A stretch of 6,312 nucleotides of DNA from Maritimibacter sp. (lineage in GTDB: Bacteria > Pseudomonadota > Alphaproteobacteria > Rhodobacterales > Rhodobacteraceae): positions 1 to 6,312 of the forward strand of contig DOUP01000294.1 of the NCBI GenBank assembly GCA_003520545.1, given 5' to 3'. Position 1 is the stretch's first letter, and each line of letters opens with the position of its first letter. Of this stretch, positions 1-5,431 are shown piece by piece. Both the position numbers and the translations under genes were made by a program. Below the pieces are notes generated by a model. That model was given only the letters and a program-made list of their open reading frames with translations. It had not been told where the DNA came from and did no database searches.

Positions 1-350
1 AAATTGTGAACCAGATCTGCATCGCCGGGTTGGTTCAGGCGCTGTCCGAAGGCCTTGCCTTTGCGGAGAAAGCCGGGCTGGACGGCCGCGCTGTGGTCGA
101 GGCAATTTCCGGCGGGGCCGCGGGGTCGTGGCAGATGGTGAACCGGCATGAGACCATGCTGGACGATCATTTCGAACATGGTTTCGCGGTCGACTGGATG
201 CGCAAGGATCTGGCGATTTGCCTGGCGGAGGCCGAGCAGACCGGGGCAGCACTTCCGGTGACGGCTTTGGTCGATCAGTTCTACAAGGACGTGCAGAACA
301 TGGGCGGAAACCGTTGGGATACGTCCTCGCTCATCAAGCGGCTGCGTTAG
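1..350 (+). CDS. Beta-hydroxyacid dehydrogenase family NAD(P)-dependent oxidoreductase, C-terminal part (5' end outside window)
   Basis: Partial gene: the reading frame is open from the left edge (two bases of a codon, then ATT GTG AAC) to TAG at 348-350, giving 115 visible residues. The GTG at 6 is an internal valine, not a start, because the segment IVNQICIAGLVQALSEGL is the well-known region just after the catalytic lysine of the 3-hydroxyisobutyrate dehydrogenase / tartronate semialdehyde reductase (GarR, GlxR) family. The visible part is the all-helical C-terminal domain, including the GGAAGSW segment and the conserved MRKDLAICL helix, whose lysine is typical of the family. The N-terminal Rossmann domain is missing, so cofactor preference and substrate cannot be read. 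Known family members reduce or oxidise 3-hydroxy acids such as 3-hydroxyisobutyrate or tartronate semialdehyde in the cytoplasm. No clear terminator follows it. Family assignment is firm; the exact enzyme is not. Confidence 0.88.
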   Translation, partial: IVNQICIAGLVQALSEGLAFAEKAGLDGRAVVEAISGGAAGSWQMVNRHETMLDDHFEHGFAVDWMRKDLAICLAEAEQTGAALPVTALVDQFYKDVQNMGGNRWDTSSLIKRLR

Positions 351-374
351 TCCGGTGTAAGATCCGGCCTTGTA

Positions 375-403
375 TTGCAACCGTTTGACCGCCGTGGTCG
401 AAT
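375..403 (+). promoter_or_regulatory. Possible sigma70-type promoter for the hupE pair
   Basis: TTGCAA (375-380) and TCGAAT (398-403) are separated by 17 nt, each matching four of six consensus bases. It lies 34 nt before the hupE start in the 87-nt gap after the dehydrogenase gene. The match is modest and could be chance. The same gap also holds the short inverted repeats GACC-GGTC (387-399) and TGTT-AACA (403-414). Confidence 0.3.
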
Positions 404-426
404 GTTCACCAACAGGTTTTTTTCCA

Positions 427-432
427 GGGAGG
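427..432 (+). promoter_or_regulatory. Shine-Dalgarno site of hupE
   Basis: GGGAGG lies 5 nt before the ATG at 438. It fixes the hupE start there rather than at upstream in-frame codons, and the resulting protein begins directly with a clean signal peptide. Confidence 0.8.
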
Positions 433-437
433 TCCAG

Positions 438-1013
438 ATGACCCGATTTCTCCTCGCGCTGCCACTGGCGCTGATTGCAACCGGCGCGTTTGCGCATACG
501 GACACGCAGGTCGGAGGGTTCATTTCGGGCTTCACCCATCCGATCCTTGGCTGGGACCATGTCGTCGCCATGGTGGCCGTGGGTCTCTGGGGGGCGTTCC
601 TTGGCAAGCCTGCCATTTACATCCTGCCGGTGGTGTTCCCACTGGTGATGGCGATCGGTGGCGCGCTTGGCGTTATGGGTGTGCCGCTCCCGGCGGTCGA
701 GGCGGGGATCGCCCTGTCGGGGGTCGTGTTGGGCCTTCTGATTGCTTTCGCGGTGCGGGCACCGCTGTGGGTGGCGGGTGTGTTGGTCGCGGTCTTCGCG
801 ATTTTCCACGGTCATGCGCATGGCACCGAATTGCCGGGGGCGGCGAATCCGTTTGCCTATGGCATCGGCTTTGTCATCGGCACCGGGCTTTTGCACCTGG
901 TCGGGATCGGCTTTGGCATGCTTATCGGGTCAAGCGCGGGGCGGATCGCCGTGCGCGGGGCCGGTGTGGTGATCGCGGCGATTGGTGGCGCGTTCCTGTT
1001 CGGGCTTGCCTGA
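438..1013 (+). CDS. hupE: HupE/UreJ family membrane protein (candidate nickel/cobalt permease)
   Basis: 191 aa, the usual size of the family. Residues 1-19 form a signal peptide (MTRFLLALPLALIATGAFA), so the mature chain would begin at His20. The family signature HPxxGxDH is intact at 34-41 (HPILGWDH). A second histidine cluster, FHGHAHG, is at 123-129, followed by Glu131, and His153 sits in the following helix. About six hydrophobic helices follow the signal peptide. Known members are inner-membrane proteins linked to hydrogenase (hupE) or urease (ureJ) clusters and are thought to move Ni2+ or Co2+ inward. Neither a hydrogenase nor a urease gene is in this window, so the metal and client enzyme are unknown. 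The stop overlaps the start of the next gene (TGATG), indicating translational coupling. The family call is firm; the metal is inference. Confidence 0.9.
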   Translation: MTRFLLALPLALIATGAFAHTDTQVGGFISGFTHPILGWDHVVAMVAVGLWGAFLGKPAIYILPVVFPLVMAIGGALGVMGVPLPAVEAGIALSGVVLGLLIAFAVRAPLWVAGVLVAVFAIFHGHAHGTELPGAANPFAYGIGFVIGTGLLHLVGIGFGMLIGSSAGRIAVRGAGVVIAAIGGAFLFGLA

Positions 1014-1633
1014 TGCGCTTTGCCCCGGTCACTGGCCTCTGCCTTGCTGCGCTCGTCCTTCCGGGGCGGGCGCAAGCGCATGCCTTCTCAGCCGGGAAGG
1101 ACGCTTACGGAGCGTTTCTGGAAGGCGCTGGCGTCATCCTGTCCACACCCTCGTTGATCCTGCCGCTTGTCGCGCTCGCGGTCATGGTGGTTCTGTGGAA
1201 GACCGAGGGGCTGTTGGCGACCTGGCCCTTGTTCCTTGTTGGGCAGGCCGCAGGCTTGGCGCTTGCGCCGCTGTTTTCGCCCGGTGTGGCCTTGGCGCCC
1301 TTGGGTGTCGGTTTGGTCGTGGGTTCGCTTTGTGCCCTTGTGCCAATTGCGCGCATCGCGGCGGCGGTGCCGATATTCGGCGCGTTGACCGGGGGCACTG
1401 TGATGCTGGCCGCGCTCGAGGGGCACGGTTGGGGCGAGGTGCGGTTTCCGGTTTACCTTGGGCTGGTCTTTGCGGCGAACCTTGCGGTCGCGGCCTCGGC
1501 GGGGCTGGCGCGGGTGATCGTGGAACGATGGCCGGGCGAGATCACGGTGATCGCGCTACGGATCGCCGCGTCATGGGTGGCGGCGATCCTGGTGCTCTAC
1601 CTGGCGTTTGCGTTGACCGGAACGGTCACCTGA
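1013..1633 (+). CDS. Small polytopic membrane protein, probable diverged HupE/UreJ paralogue
   Basis: 206 aa, starting at the ATG that overlaps the hupE stop (TGATG). No Shine-Dalgarno is visible, so translation is probably coupled. A signal peptide covers residues 1-22 (ending AQA), after which His23 would be the first mature residue, as in HupE. About six hydrophobic helices follow. Side by side with HupE the layout matches: a leading His, a short loop with FLEG (HupE: FISG), a first helix where HPILGWDH is replaced by VILSTPSL, and a later EGHGWGE (136-142) where HupE has HGHAHGTE. The first-helix ligand motif is therefore absent. It may be an accessory subunit, or a transporter of altered specificity. 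I do not recognise it as a named family, and the relation to HupE is my reading by eye. The final codons lie in the first copy of the 24-bp repeat. Confidence 0.75.
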   Translation: MRFAPVTGLCLAALVLPGRAQAHAFSAGKDAYGAFLEGAGVILSTPSLILPLVALAVMVVLWKTEGLLATWPLFLVGQAAGLALAPLFSPGVALAPLGVGLVVGSLCALVPIARIAAAVPIFGALTGGTVMLAALEGHGWGEVRFPVYLGLVFAANLAVAASAGLARVIVERWPGEITVIALRIAASWVAAILVLYLAFALTGTVT

Positions 1634-1695
1634 GACCTGACCGGAACGGTCACCTGAGACCTGACCGGAACGGTCACTTGAGACCTGACAGGAAA
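1614..1695 (+). repeat. Three 24-bp tandem repeats plus a decayed fourth copy, each with a palindromic core
   Basis: Copies at 1614-1637, 1638-1661 and 1662-1685 are identical except for C to T at 1678 in the third. A degraded fourth begins at 1686 (TGACAGGAA). Each unit starts with the 15-nt core TGACCGGAACGGTCA, a perfect 6-bp inverted repeat around GAA, followed by CCTGAGACC. The first copy encodes the last residues and stop of the preceding gene. Because 24 is divisible by three, the stop recurs in frame at 1631, 1655 and 1679. In RNA each core can fold into a small hairpin. The repeat may be a recent slippage duplication, a cluster of protein-binding sites, or 3'-end structure. Confidence 0.92.
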
Positions 1696-1729
1696 CCGCG
1701 TCTGAGGGGCCGTCCGTAGTCCGAAACGA

Positions 1730-1762
1730 AAAACGCCCGCGCGGGACATCGGCGGGCGTTTT
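1730..1762. terminator. Bidirectional intrinsic terminator between convergent genes
   Basis: AAAACGCCCGC (1730-1740) pairs perfectly with GCGGGCGTTTT (1752-1762) around an 11-nt loop. The A-run on the left and T-run on the right give a U-tract after the GC stem in both directions. It sits between the plus-strand hupE pair and the minus-strand SYLF gene, so it can end both transcripts. Confidence 0.85.
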
Positions 1763-1781
1763 GCTGTTCTACGGGGGAGTG

Positions 1782-1798
1782 GGATCAGGGGATGATCC
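1782..1798. repeat. Short inverted repeat over the SYLF stop codon
   Basis: GGATCA (1782-1787) and TGATCC (1793-1798) form a perfect 6-bp stem with a 5-nt loop. It overlaps the end of the SYLF reading frame and lies before the shared terminator. No U-tract follows it in the SYLF direction, so it is not a terminator on its own; it may be chance. Confidence 0.4.
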
Positions 1799-2345
1799 GG
1801 GTGTATTTCGACCCTTCGATGGTCGCGCCCACGATCAGGCCTGCGGTGCCAAAGACCATGGCGACGACCGGCGAGTTACCCGCGAGCGTGTCCGCCGTGA
1901 AGCGGTCGCCATCGTTCAGCACGGCATACTTGACGTCCGCACCGGCAACCCAACCGGGCGAATAGCGGAATTCGCCAAGTGCGTCTTCGGTCATGAAGAA
2001 CAACACGTGCGCGTATTGCTGAGCGCCGATCTGGAGGCCGACGGAGGCCTTGGCCTGGCTGTAGTAATCCACGGTCGCGCCGCCCACGCGGAGCGCACCG
2101 CGCCCGTAGGAACCGCCGACGCCTAGCCCGGCCTCGGTCACCAGTGGCATGACCAGCATACCGTTGGCTTTCTCGGACAAGTTGCGGGCTTCGGGGTAGG
2201 TGGAATAGAGATAATTCAGGGTTTCAGCGACCCGTGCGTCGATCTTGGACGCCCCTTGGGAGCCAAGTCCGTTGCCGCATGCTGTCAGTCCGAAGGCCGC
2301 GCCCCCGGCTGCAACGATGAATCCGCGTCTGGAGAAATCTGTCAT
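1785..2345 (-). CDS. SYLF (Ysc84-like) domain lipoprotein with Tat-type signal
   Basis: 186 aa. The N-terminus MTDFSRRGFIVAAGG carries twin arginines (Arg6-Arg7), then a short hydrophobic stretch and a lipobox LTAC with Cys23 followed by Gly-Asn, so the protein is probably exported folded by Tat and lipidated. From about residue 35 to the end it matches the SYLF/Ysc84 domain: ARNLSEKANGMLVMP, a GVGGSYGRGAL segment, VDYYSQAKASVGLQIGAQ, and the closing LIVGATIEGSKYTRI. SYLF domains bind phosphoinositides in eukaryotes; in bacteria the role is undefined and envelope lipid association is inferred. The ATG at 2345 is preferred over the in-frame ATG at 2408: it has GAGG 8 nt upstream (2354-2357), begins at the signal peptide, and the longer form would start inside the likely promoter. 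It is transcribed alone and converges on the HupE pair. Confidence 0.88.
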   Translation of the reverse strand: MTDFSRRGFIVAAGGAAFGLTACGNGLGSQGASKIDARVAETLNYLYSTYPEARNLSEKANGMLVMPLVTEAGLGVGGSYGRGALRVGGATVDYYSQAKASVGLQIGAQQYAHVLFFMTEDALGEFRYSPGWVAGADVKYAVLNDGDRFTADTLAGNSPVVAMVFGTAGLIVGATIEGSKYTRIIP

Positions 2346-2396
2346 TGCCTGTGCCTCGTTCTGCTCTGCCGGGTCTGATGCCCGTTTCCTGGTGGC

Positions 2397-2425
2397 AGGA
2401 TAGGCCAAAGGGCGCTGACTGTCAT
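2397..2425 (-). promoter_or_regulatory. Probable sigma70-type promoter of the SYLF gene
   Basis: On the minus strand ATGACA (2420-2425; five of six consensus bases) and TATCCT (2397-2402; four of six) are 17 nt apart. Transcription would begin near 2390, leaving an untranslated leader of about 45 nt before the ATG at 2345. Confidence 0.5.
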
Positions 2426-2464
2426 CAAGGTTGTGTGATTGAGCGAATTCCCGCGCGTCACCGC

Positions 2465-3109
2465 TCAGGGAATATTGAGCACTAAAAGCACGGCGGCGTA
2501 ATGCGTGGCGGCAGCGGCAAGGACGTGTCCGTGCCAGATGGCCCGCGCGTAGGGCAGCGCCTTGTGGTAGAACACCGTGCCCACGGTGTAGATCACGCCG
2601 CCCGCTGCGAGCAGGATCATCGCGGCCAACGGCAGGGCGGCCACGATCGGACCGATGGCGATCAGGGCGAGCCAGCCTTGCAGGATGTAGAGCACGAATC
2701 CCAGACGTTCGAAGCGGTGGAAAAAGCCAAGCTTCATCACGATGCCGGTGAGCGCGATGGCCCAGCTCGTCAGCGCAAGCGCTATGCCGTAGCCGCCACC
2801 GACGCCGACCAGAGCCACTGGCGTATAGGTGCCCGCGATCATCAGGTAGATGGCGGCATGGTCGAAGCGCCGCAGCACCGCACGGATCGGCGCATGGAGC
2901 GTCATGTTATAGGCCGCCGAGAAAGCGAAGGTCGCGATCAACCCAAACACGTAAGGAAGGCTCGCCGCGATACGCGCCCCGTCGAGCGACAGCGCGCCCC
3001 ATGTCAGAAGCCCAGAGGCCGCGGCGACGGCAAACACCACGCCCAGAACATGCAGGACGCCGTCAGCGATATGTTCGCCTGTGGTTTCTTCGAGAATGAA
3101 GCGAGTCAT
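2465..3109 (-). CDS. Hemolysin III (HlyIII/PAQR) family membrane protein
   Basis: 214 aa, normal for bacterial HlyIII, with seven hydrophobic helices. Family landmarks are EHIADGVLHVLG (12-23), FSAAYNMTLH (63-72), RRFDHAAIYLMIAGTYTP (80-97), and VFYHKALPYARAIWH (179-193). The PAQR superfamily includes adiponectin receptors and bacterial HlyIII/YqfA; bacterial roles are unclear, with membrane homeostasis and pore formation both suggested. Ser64 and Asp83 of the PAQR active region are kept. The helix-2 histidine is replaced by Asn68, and the first His of the helix-7 HxxxH is replaced by Arg189, leaving only His193 of the three zinc ligands. The ATG at 3109 is chosen because family homology begins there; the frame runs further upstream but that part overlaps the TPM gene. 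The upstream AAGG is unusually close, only 2 nt away. It lies 76 nt after the TPM gene and may be the last gene of the tpiA operon. Confidence 0.88.
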   Translation of the reverse strand: MTRFILEETTGEHIADGVLHVLGVVFAVAAASGLLTWGALSLDGARIAASLPYVFGLIATFAFSAAYNMTLHAPIRAVLRRFDHAAIYLMIAGTYTPVALVGVGGGYGIALALTSWAIALTGIVMKLGFFHRFERLGFVLYILQGWLALIAIGPIVAALPLAAMILLAAGGVIYTVGTVFYHKALPYARAIWHGHVLAAAATHYAAVLLVLNIP

Positions 3110-3111
3110 GA

Positions 3112-3140
3112 CCTTAATGTAATGACCAAGCCCGTTAAGG
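3112..3140 (-). promoter_or_regulatory. Inverted repeat covering the hlyIII ribosome-binding region
   Basis: CCTTAA (3112-3117) and TTAAGG (3135-3140) are perfect inverted arms 17 nt apart, directly before the hlyIII start at 3109. The arm nearest the start contains the only Shine-Dalgarno-like AAGG, so pairing in mRNA could hide it. It could equally be an operator. The stem is AT-rich and short, so this is tentative. Confidence 0.3.
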
Positions 3141-3185
3141 CTAGGTTGACGTTGGGGACACTTCGCCTGCGCAGCGGGCTCATGC

Positions 3186-4031
3186 CTACCATCTCCCCGA
3201 TGCGCCACCCCCGGACGACGAGCCGCCGCCGAAGGAGCCGCCCGACGAGGACGATGAGGTAACGCGGGCGATCGTGAAGGCGTTGACGGCGTGGTAGCCA
3301 CAATGCGGGCAATCGGTGATCCTCTGCCCGCGTCCCTGTTGCGAGCGTGTGGCGCGTTCCAGGGTGTGGCGCGTCGTGTGGATGCCGCGCGCGCCGCATT
3401 CGGGGCACCGGCTGATCCGGTCCCAGATGCGTCGCCAGAAAATCGCCAGCAGCGAGCCGCCGACAGCGAGCAGACCCAGGATCCAGCCGACGGCGGTGCC
3501 GGTTTCGTCGCGCTCGAAGGTCGGGGTGCCGCCGGCCGCGTGGACGCGAGCGATCCGCTCGATCACGGCGTACGTGCCGTCTTCGATCCCATCGGCGTAA
3601 TTGTCGTCTTGGAAATCAGGCAGGAACACCCGGTCGATGATGTCCTGGGCTTCGCGGTTGAAGGCGGAGCCATAGCCGGAGCCCAGTTCGATCCGCATTT
3701 CCCGGTCGTTGCGCAGGACCATGATGAGGATGCCATCGTTTCTCGATGCGTCCCCGATGCCCCAATGGTTGAACAGCCGGGTCGCGAAATCCTCCATGCT
3801 GTCGGTCGGCGTGTAGCCCTGGCGGGTGGGAAGGGTGAGGACGGTGGCCTCGACCCCGGTATCCTCGCGCAGCACCTTGAGCGACTTGGCGATGCGGCCC
3901 TCGACATCGTCCGGCAAAAGATCTGCATAATCATTGACATAGGTCGTGGCGTAGACCGGCCAGCTTTCCTGCTGCGCCATGGCCGTGATCGGCAGGACAA
4001 GCAGGATGACAGCGGCGAGACGGGCGAGCAT
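3186..4031 (-). CDS. TPM domain (YgcG-like) protein with signal peptide, one membrane helix and zinc ribbon
   Basis: 281 aa. A signal peptide covers residues 1-19 (cut after AMA). A TPM/YgcG domain spans about 24-163: VNDYADLLPDD (32-42), an IAKSLKVLREDTGVEATVLT helix-strand (47-66), NDGILIMVLRNDREMRIELG (98-117), GYGSAFN, and a DGIEDGTYAVIERI helix. A membrane helix lies at about 181-199. Next come two Cys pairs, CPECG (209-213) and CPHCG (241-245), forming a likely zinc ribbon that would face the cytoplasm. A Ser/Gly-rich tail ends GGGASGRW, as is usual for the family. TPM proteins are implicated in photosystem II repair in plants (TLP18.3); the bacterial function is unknown. The ATG is chosen over the TTG at 4037 because GGAGG lies 8 nt upstream (4040-4044), inside the end of the decarboxylase gene. 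The decarboxylase stop is 2 nt away, so the genes are co-transcribed. Confidence 0.9.
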   Translation of the reverse strand: MLARLAAVILLVLPITAMAQQESWPVYATTYVNDYADLLPDDVEGRIAKSLKVLREDTGVEATVLTLPTRQGYTPTDSMEDFATRLFNHWGIGDASRNDGILIMVLRNDREMRIELGSGYGSAFNREAQDIIDRVFLPDFQDDNYADGIEDGTYAVIERIARVHAAGGTPTFERDETGTAVGWILGLLAVGGSLLAIFWRRIWDRISRCPECGARGIHTTRHTLERATRSQQGRGQRITDCPHCGYHAVNAFTIARVTSSSSSGGSFGGGSSSGGGASGRW

Positions 4032-4033
4032 GG

Positions 4034-5431
4034 TCAAATCCTCCGGGACAGATCCTCCAGAACCTCGGGGATCATCATGACATCTTCCCGGGTCACGTCA
4101 AACTGGCCGACCTGAACCCGGATCACATAGTCGCCTTCGTGCATGGTCTGGGTGAGGTAGATGCGCCCGTCGCGGTTCACGGCGTCGAGCAGGCGTTCGG
4201 TGGCGGCGCTGTCGCGGAACTGGAAGGTGAAGAGCGACAGGATCGGCTCGGTGCGGATCGTGAACCCGGGCAGGGCGGCGATGGCATCACGAGCCTCCTG
4301 CGCCCAGGCAACGTGGTTGCGGATCCGGGCGCGCAGGCCGGACAAGCCTTCGGCCCGCAGGAGGAACCACAGCTTGAGCGCGCGAAAACGGCGGCCCAGG
4401 GGCAGGGTCCATTCGTTGTAATTGACGATGTCCTCGGCGCCGGGGGTTTGCAGGTAATCGGGGCGCAGGCCCATGGCCTGAATCTGCGGCCCGGGATCCT
4501 TGAGGAACTGGATCGAGATATCGAATTGCGCGCCCAGCCATTTGTGCGGGTTGAAAACCACGCTGTCGGCCTCCTCCACGCCCGCCCAAAGCGTGCGGAA
4601 CTCCTCGCAGATCATGGCGCTTCCCGCCCAGGCGGCGTCCACATGAGTGGGAAGGCCGTGGCGTTTGGCGACCTGGATCGCGGCGGCGATGTCGTCGCAG
4701 GCGCCAATCGCGGTGCCGCCGATTGCGAACACCACGCCCGCCGGTTTGTATCCCGCATCGAGGTCGGCCCGAATGGCGGCGTCAAGCGCCTCGGGGTCCA
4801 TGGAGAAGAGCGGGTCATCTGCGCGACCGGGGACCTTGACGAGGTTGTTCTGTCCGATGCCGGAGAGGCGGACGGCCTTGTCCACCGAGCTGTGGGTTTG
4901 GGCAGAGGCATAGATCCGCAGGCGCGGGGCAGATGAAAGCCCTTCGCCAATCCCCTGAAACCCAATAGCTTTTTCGCGCATCGTGGTGACGGCGGCAAAG
5001 GTCGCGGTCGTCGCGCTGTCGTGGATCGTGCCGGTGAACGTGGCAGGCAGTCCAAGCGCGTCGCGCATCCAGTCGACGACCAGCGCCTCCATTTCGTTCG
5101 CGGCGGGCGCGGTCTGCCACAGCATGGCTTGGGCCGCGATACCGTTGGCGAGCTGTTCGGCCAGCATGGACACGGGGGCGGCATTCGCCGGGAAATAGGC
5201 GAAGAACCTCGGGTGCTGCCAATGGGTCATACCGTCGGGGACGATGCGGGTAAAGTCGTCGAAGATCGTTTCGATGGGGGCCGGGTCTTCCGGCACCGGT
5301 GTGTCCAGCGCGGCGCGAATGTCGCCGGGGGCGAGGTCGGGGCGCACGGGACGGTCGCGCAGGCCCGCGTGGTAGTCGCGCACCCAATCAGCGGCACGTT
5401 TGGACCAATCTGCAAGTTCGTCGTGGTTCAT
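4034..5431 (-). CDS. PLP-dependent group II amino acid decarboxylase (aromatic amino acid decarboxylase-like)
   Basis: 465 aa, close to the usual 470-480. The fold type I PLP family is clear: WQHPRFFAYFPANAA (71-85), His180 in AQTHSSVDKA (ring-stacking His), Asp265 in HVDAAWAGSA (pairs with the PLP nitrogen), and Lys297 in NPHKWLG (Schiff base). Tyr326 in PDYLQT lies 29 residues after the lysine, the same spacing as the catalytic Tyr332 from Lys303 in human DOPA decarboxylase, so true decarboxylation rather than aldehyde synthesis is expected. PLGRRFRALKLWF (344-356) is also characteristic. The mobile loop after Tyr326 appears two residues shorter than in DOPA decarboxylase. The product would be a primary amine plus CO2 in the cytoplasm; tryptophan, tyrosine, phenylalanine and DOPA are all possible substrates. 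The ATG overlaps the tpiA stop by 4 nt (ATGA) and has no good Shine-Dalgarno, so translation is probably coupled. Confidence 0.9.
   Translation of the reverse strand: MNHDELADWSKRAADWVRDYHAGLRDRPVRPDLAPGDIRAALDTPVPEDPAPIETIFDDFTRIVPDGMTHWQHPRFFAYFPANAAPVSMLAEQLANGIAAQAMLWQTAPAANEMEALVVDWMRDALGLPATFTGTIHDSATTATFAAVTTMREKAIGFQGIGEGLSSAPRLRIYASAQTHSSVDKAVRLSGIGQNNLVKVPGRADDPLFSMDPEALDAAIRADLDAGYKPAGVVFAIGGTAIGACDDIAAAIQVAKRHGLPTHVDAAWAGSAMICEEFRTLWAGVEEADSVVFNPHKWLGAQFDISIQFLKDPGPQIQAMGLRPDYLQTPGAEDIVNYNEWTLPLGRRFRALKLWFLLRAEGLSGLRARIRNHVAWAQEARDAIAALPGFTIRTEPILSLFTFQFRDSAATERLLDAVNRDGRIYLTQTMHEGDYVIRVQVGQFDVTREDVMMIPEVLEDLSRRI
4040..4044 (-). promoter_or_regulatory. Shine-Dalgarno site of the TPM gene
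   Basis: GGAGG on the minus strand, inside the last codons of the decarboxylase gene, 8 nt before the ATG at 4031. It would be only 2 nt from the alternative TTG at 4037, which rules that start out. Confidence 0.8.

Noticed and set aside
375..437. Earlier start for hupE
   Set aside because: Strong GGGAGG before 438 and a clean signal peptide from that ATG; the extension would precede the signal peptide with charged residues.
1614..1695. CRISPR-like array
   Set aside because: Units are contiguous with no variable spacers and no cas genes are nearby.
982..1719. Open frame through the second HupE-like gene that translates the 24-bp repeat as an eight-residue protein repeat (RNGHLRPD)
   Set aside because: It runs out of frame with a clear signal-peptide membrane protein and has Arg/Gly-rich out-of-frame composition; the protein repeat is only a reading of the DNA repeat.
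2346..2408. N-terminal extension of the SYLF protein to the ATG at 2408
   Set aside because: It would put 21 charged residues ahead of the Tat signal and start inside the likely promoter; the ATG at 2345 has a better Shine-Dalgarno.
2440..2467. Inverted repeat TGAGCG/CGCTCA at the hlyIII stop as a terminator
   Set aside because: Only 6 bp with a 16-nt loop and no U-tract on the minus strand; probably chance or a weak 3' structure.
2501..3262. Long open frame on the plus strand opposite hlyIII
   Set aside because: Antisense shadow in GC-rich DNA; the translation is charged low-complexity sequence with no family features, while the opposite strand encodes a clear HlyIII protein.
3110..3301. 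N-terminal extension of HlyIII upstream of 3109
   Set aside because: Overlaps the TPM gene and gives Arg/Pro-rich sequence without family similarity.
3291..4115. Long open frame on the plus strand opposite the TPM gene
   Set aside because: Antisense shadow of a gene with signal peptide, TPM domain and Shine-Dalgarno site.
4139..4936. Long open frame on the plus strand opposite the decarboxylase gene
   Set aside because: Antisense shadow; the other strand carries all PLP-enzyme motifs.
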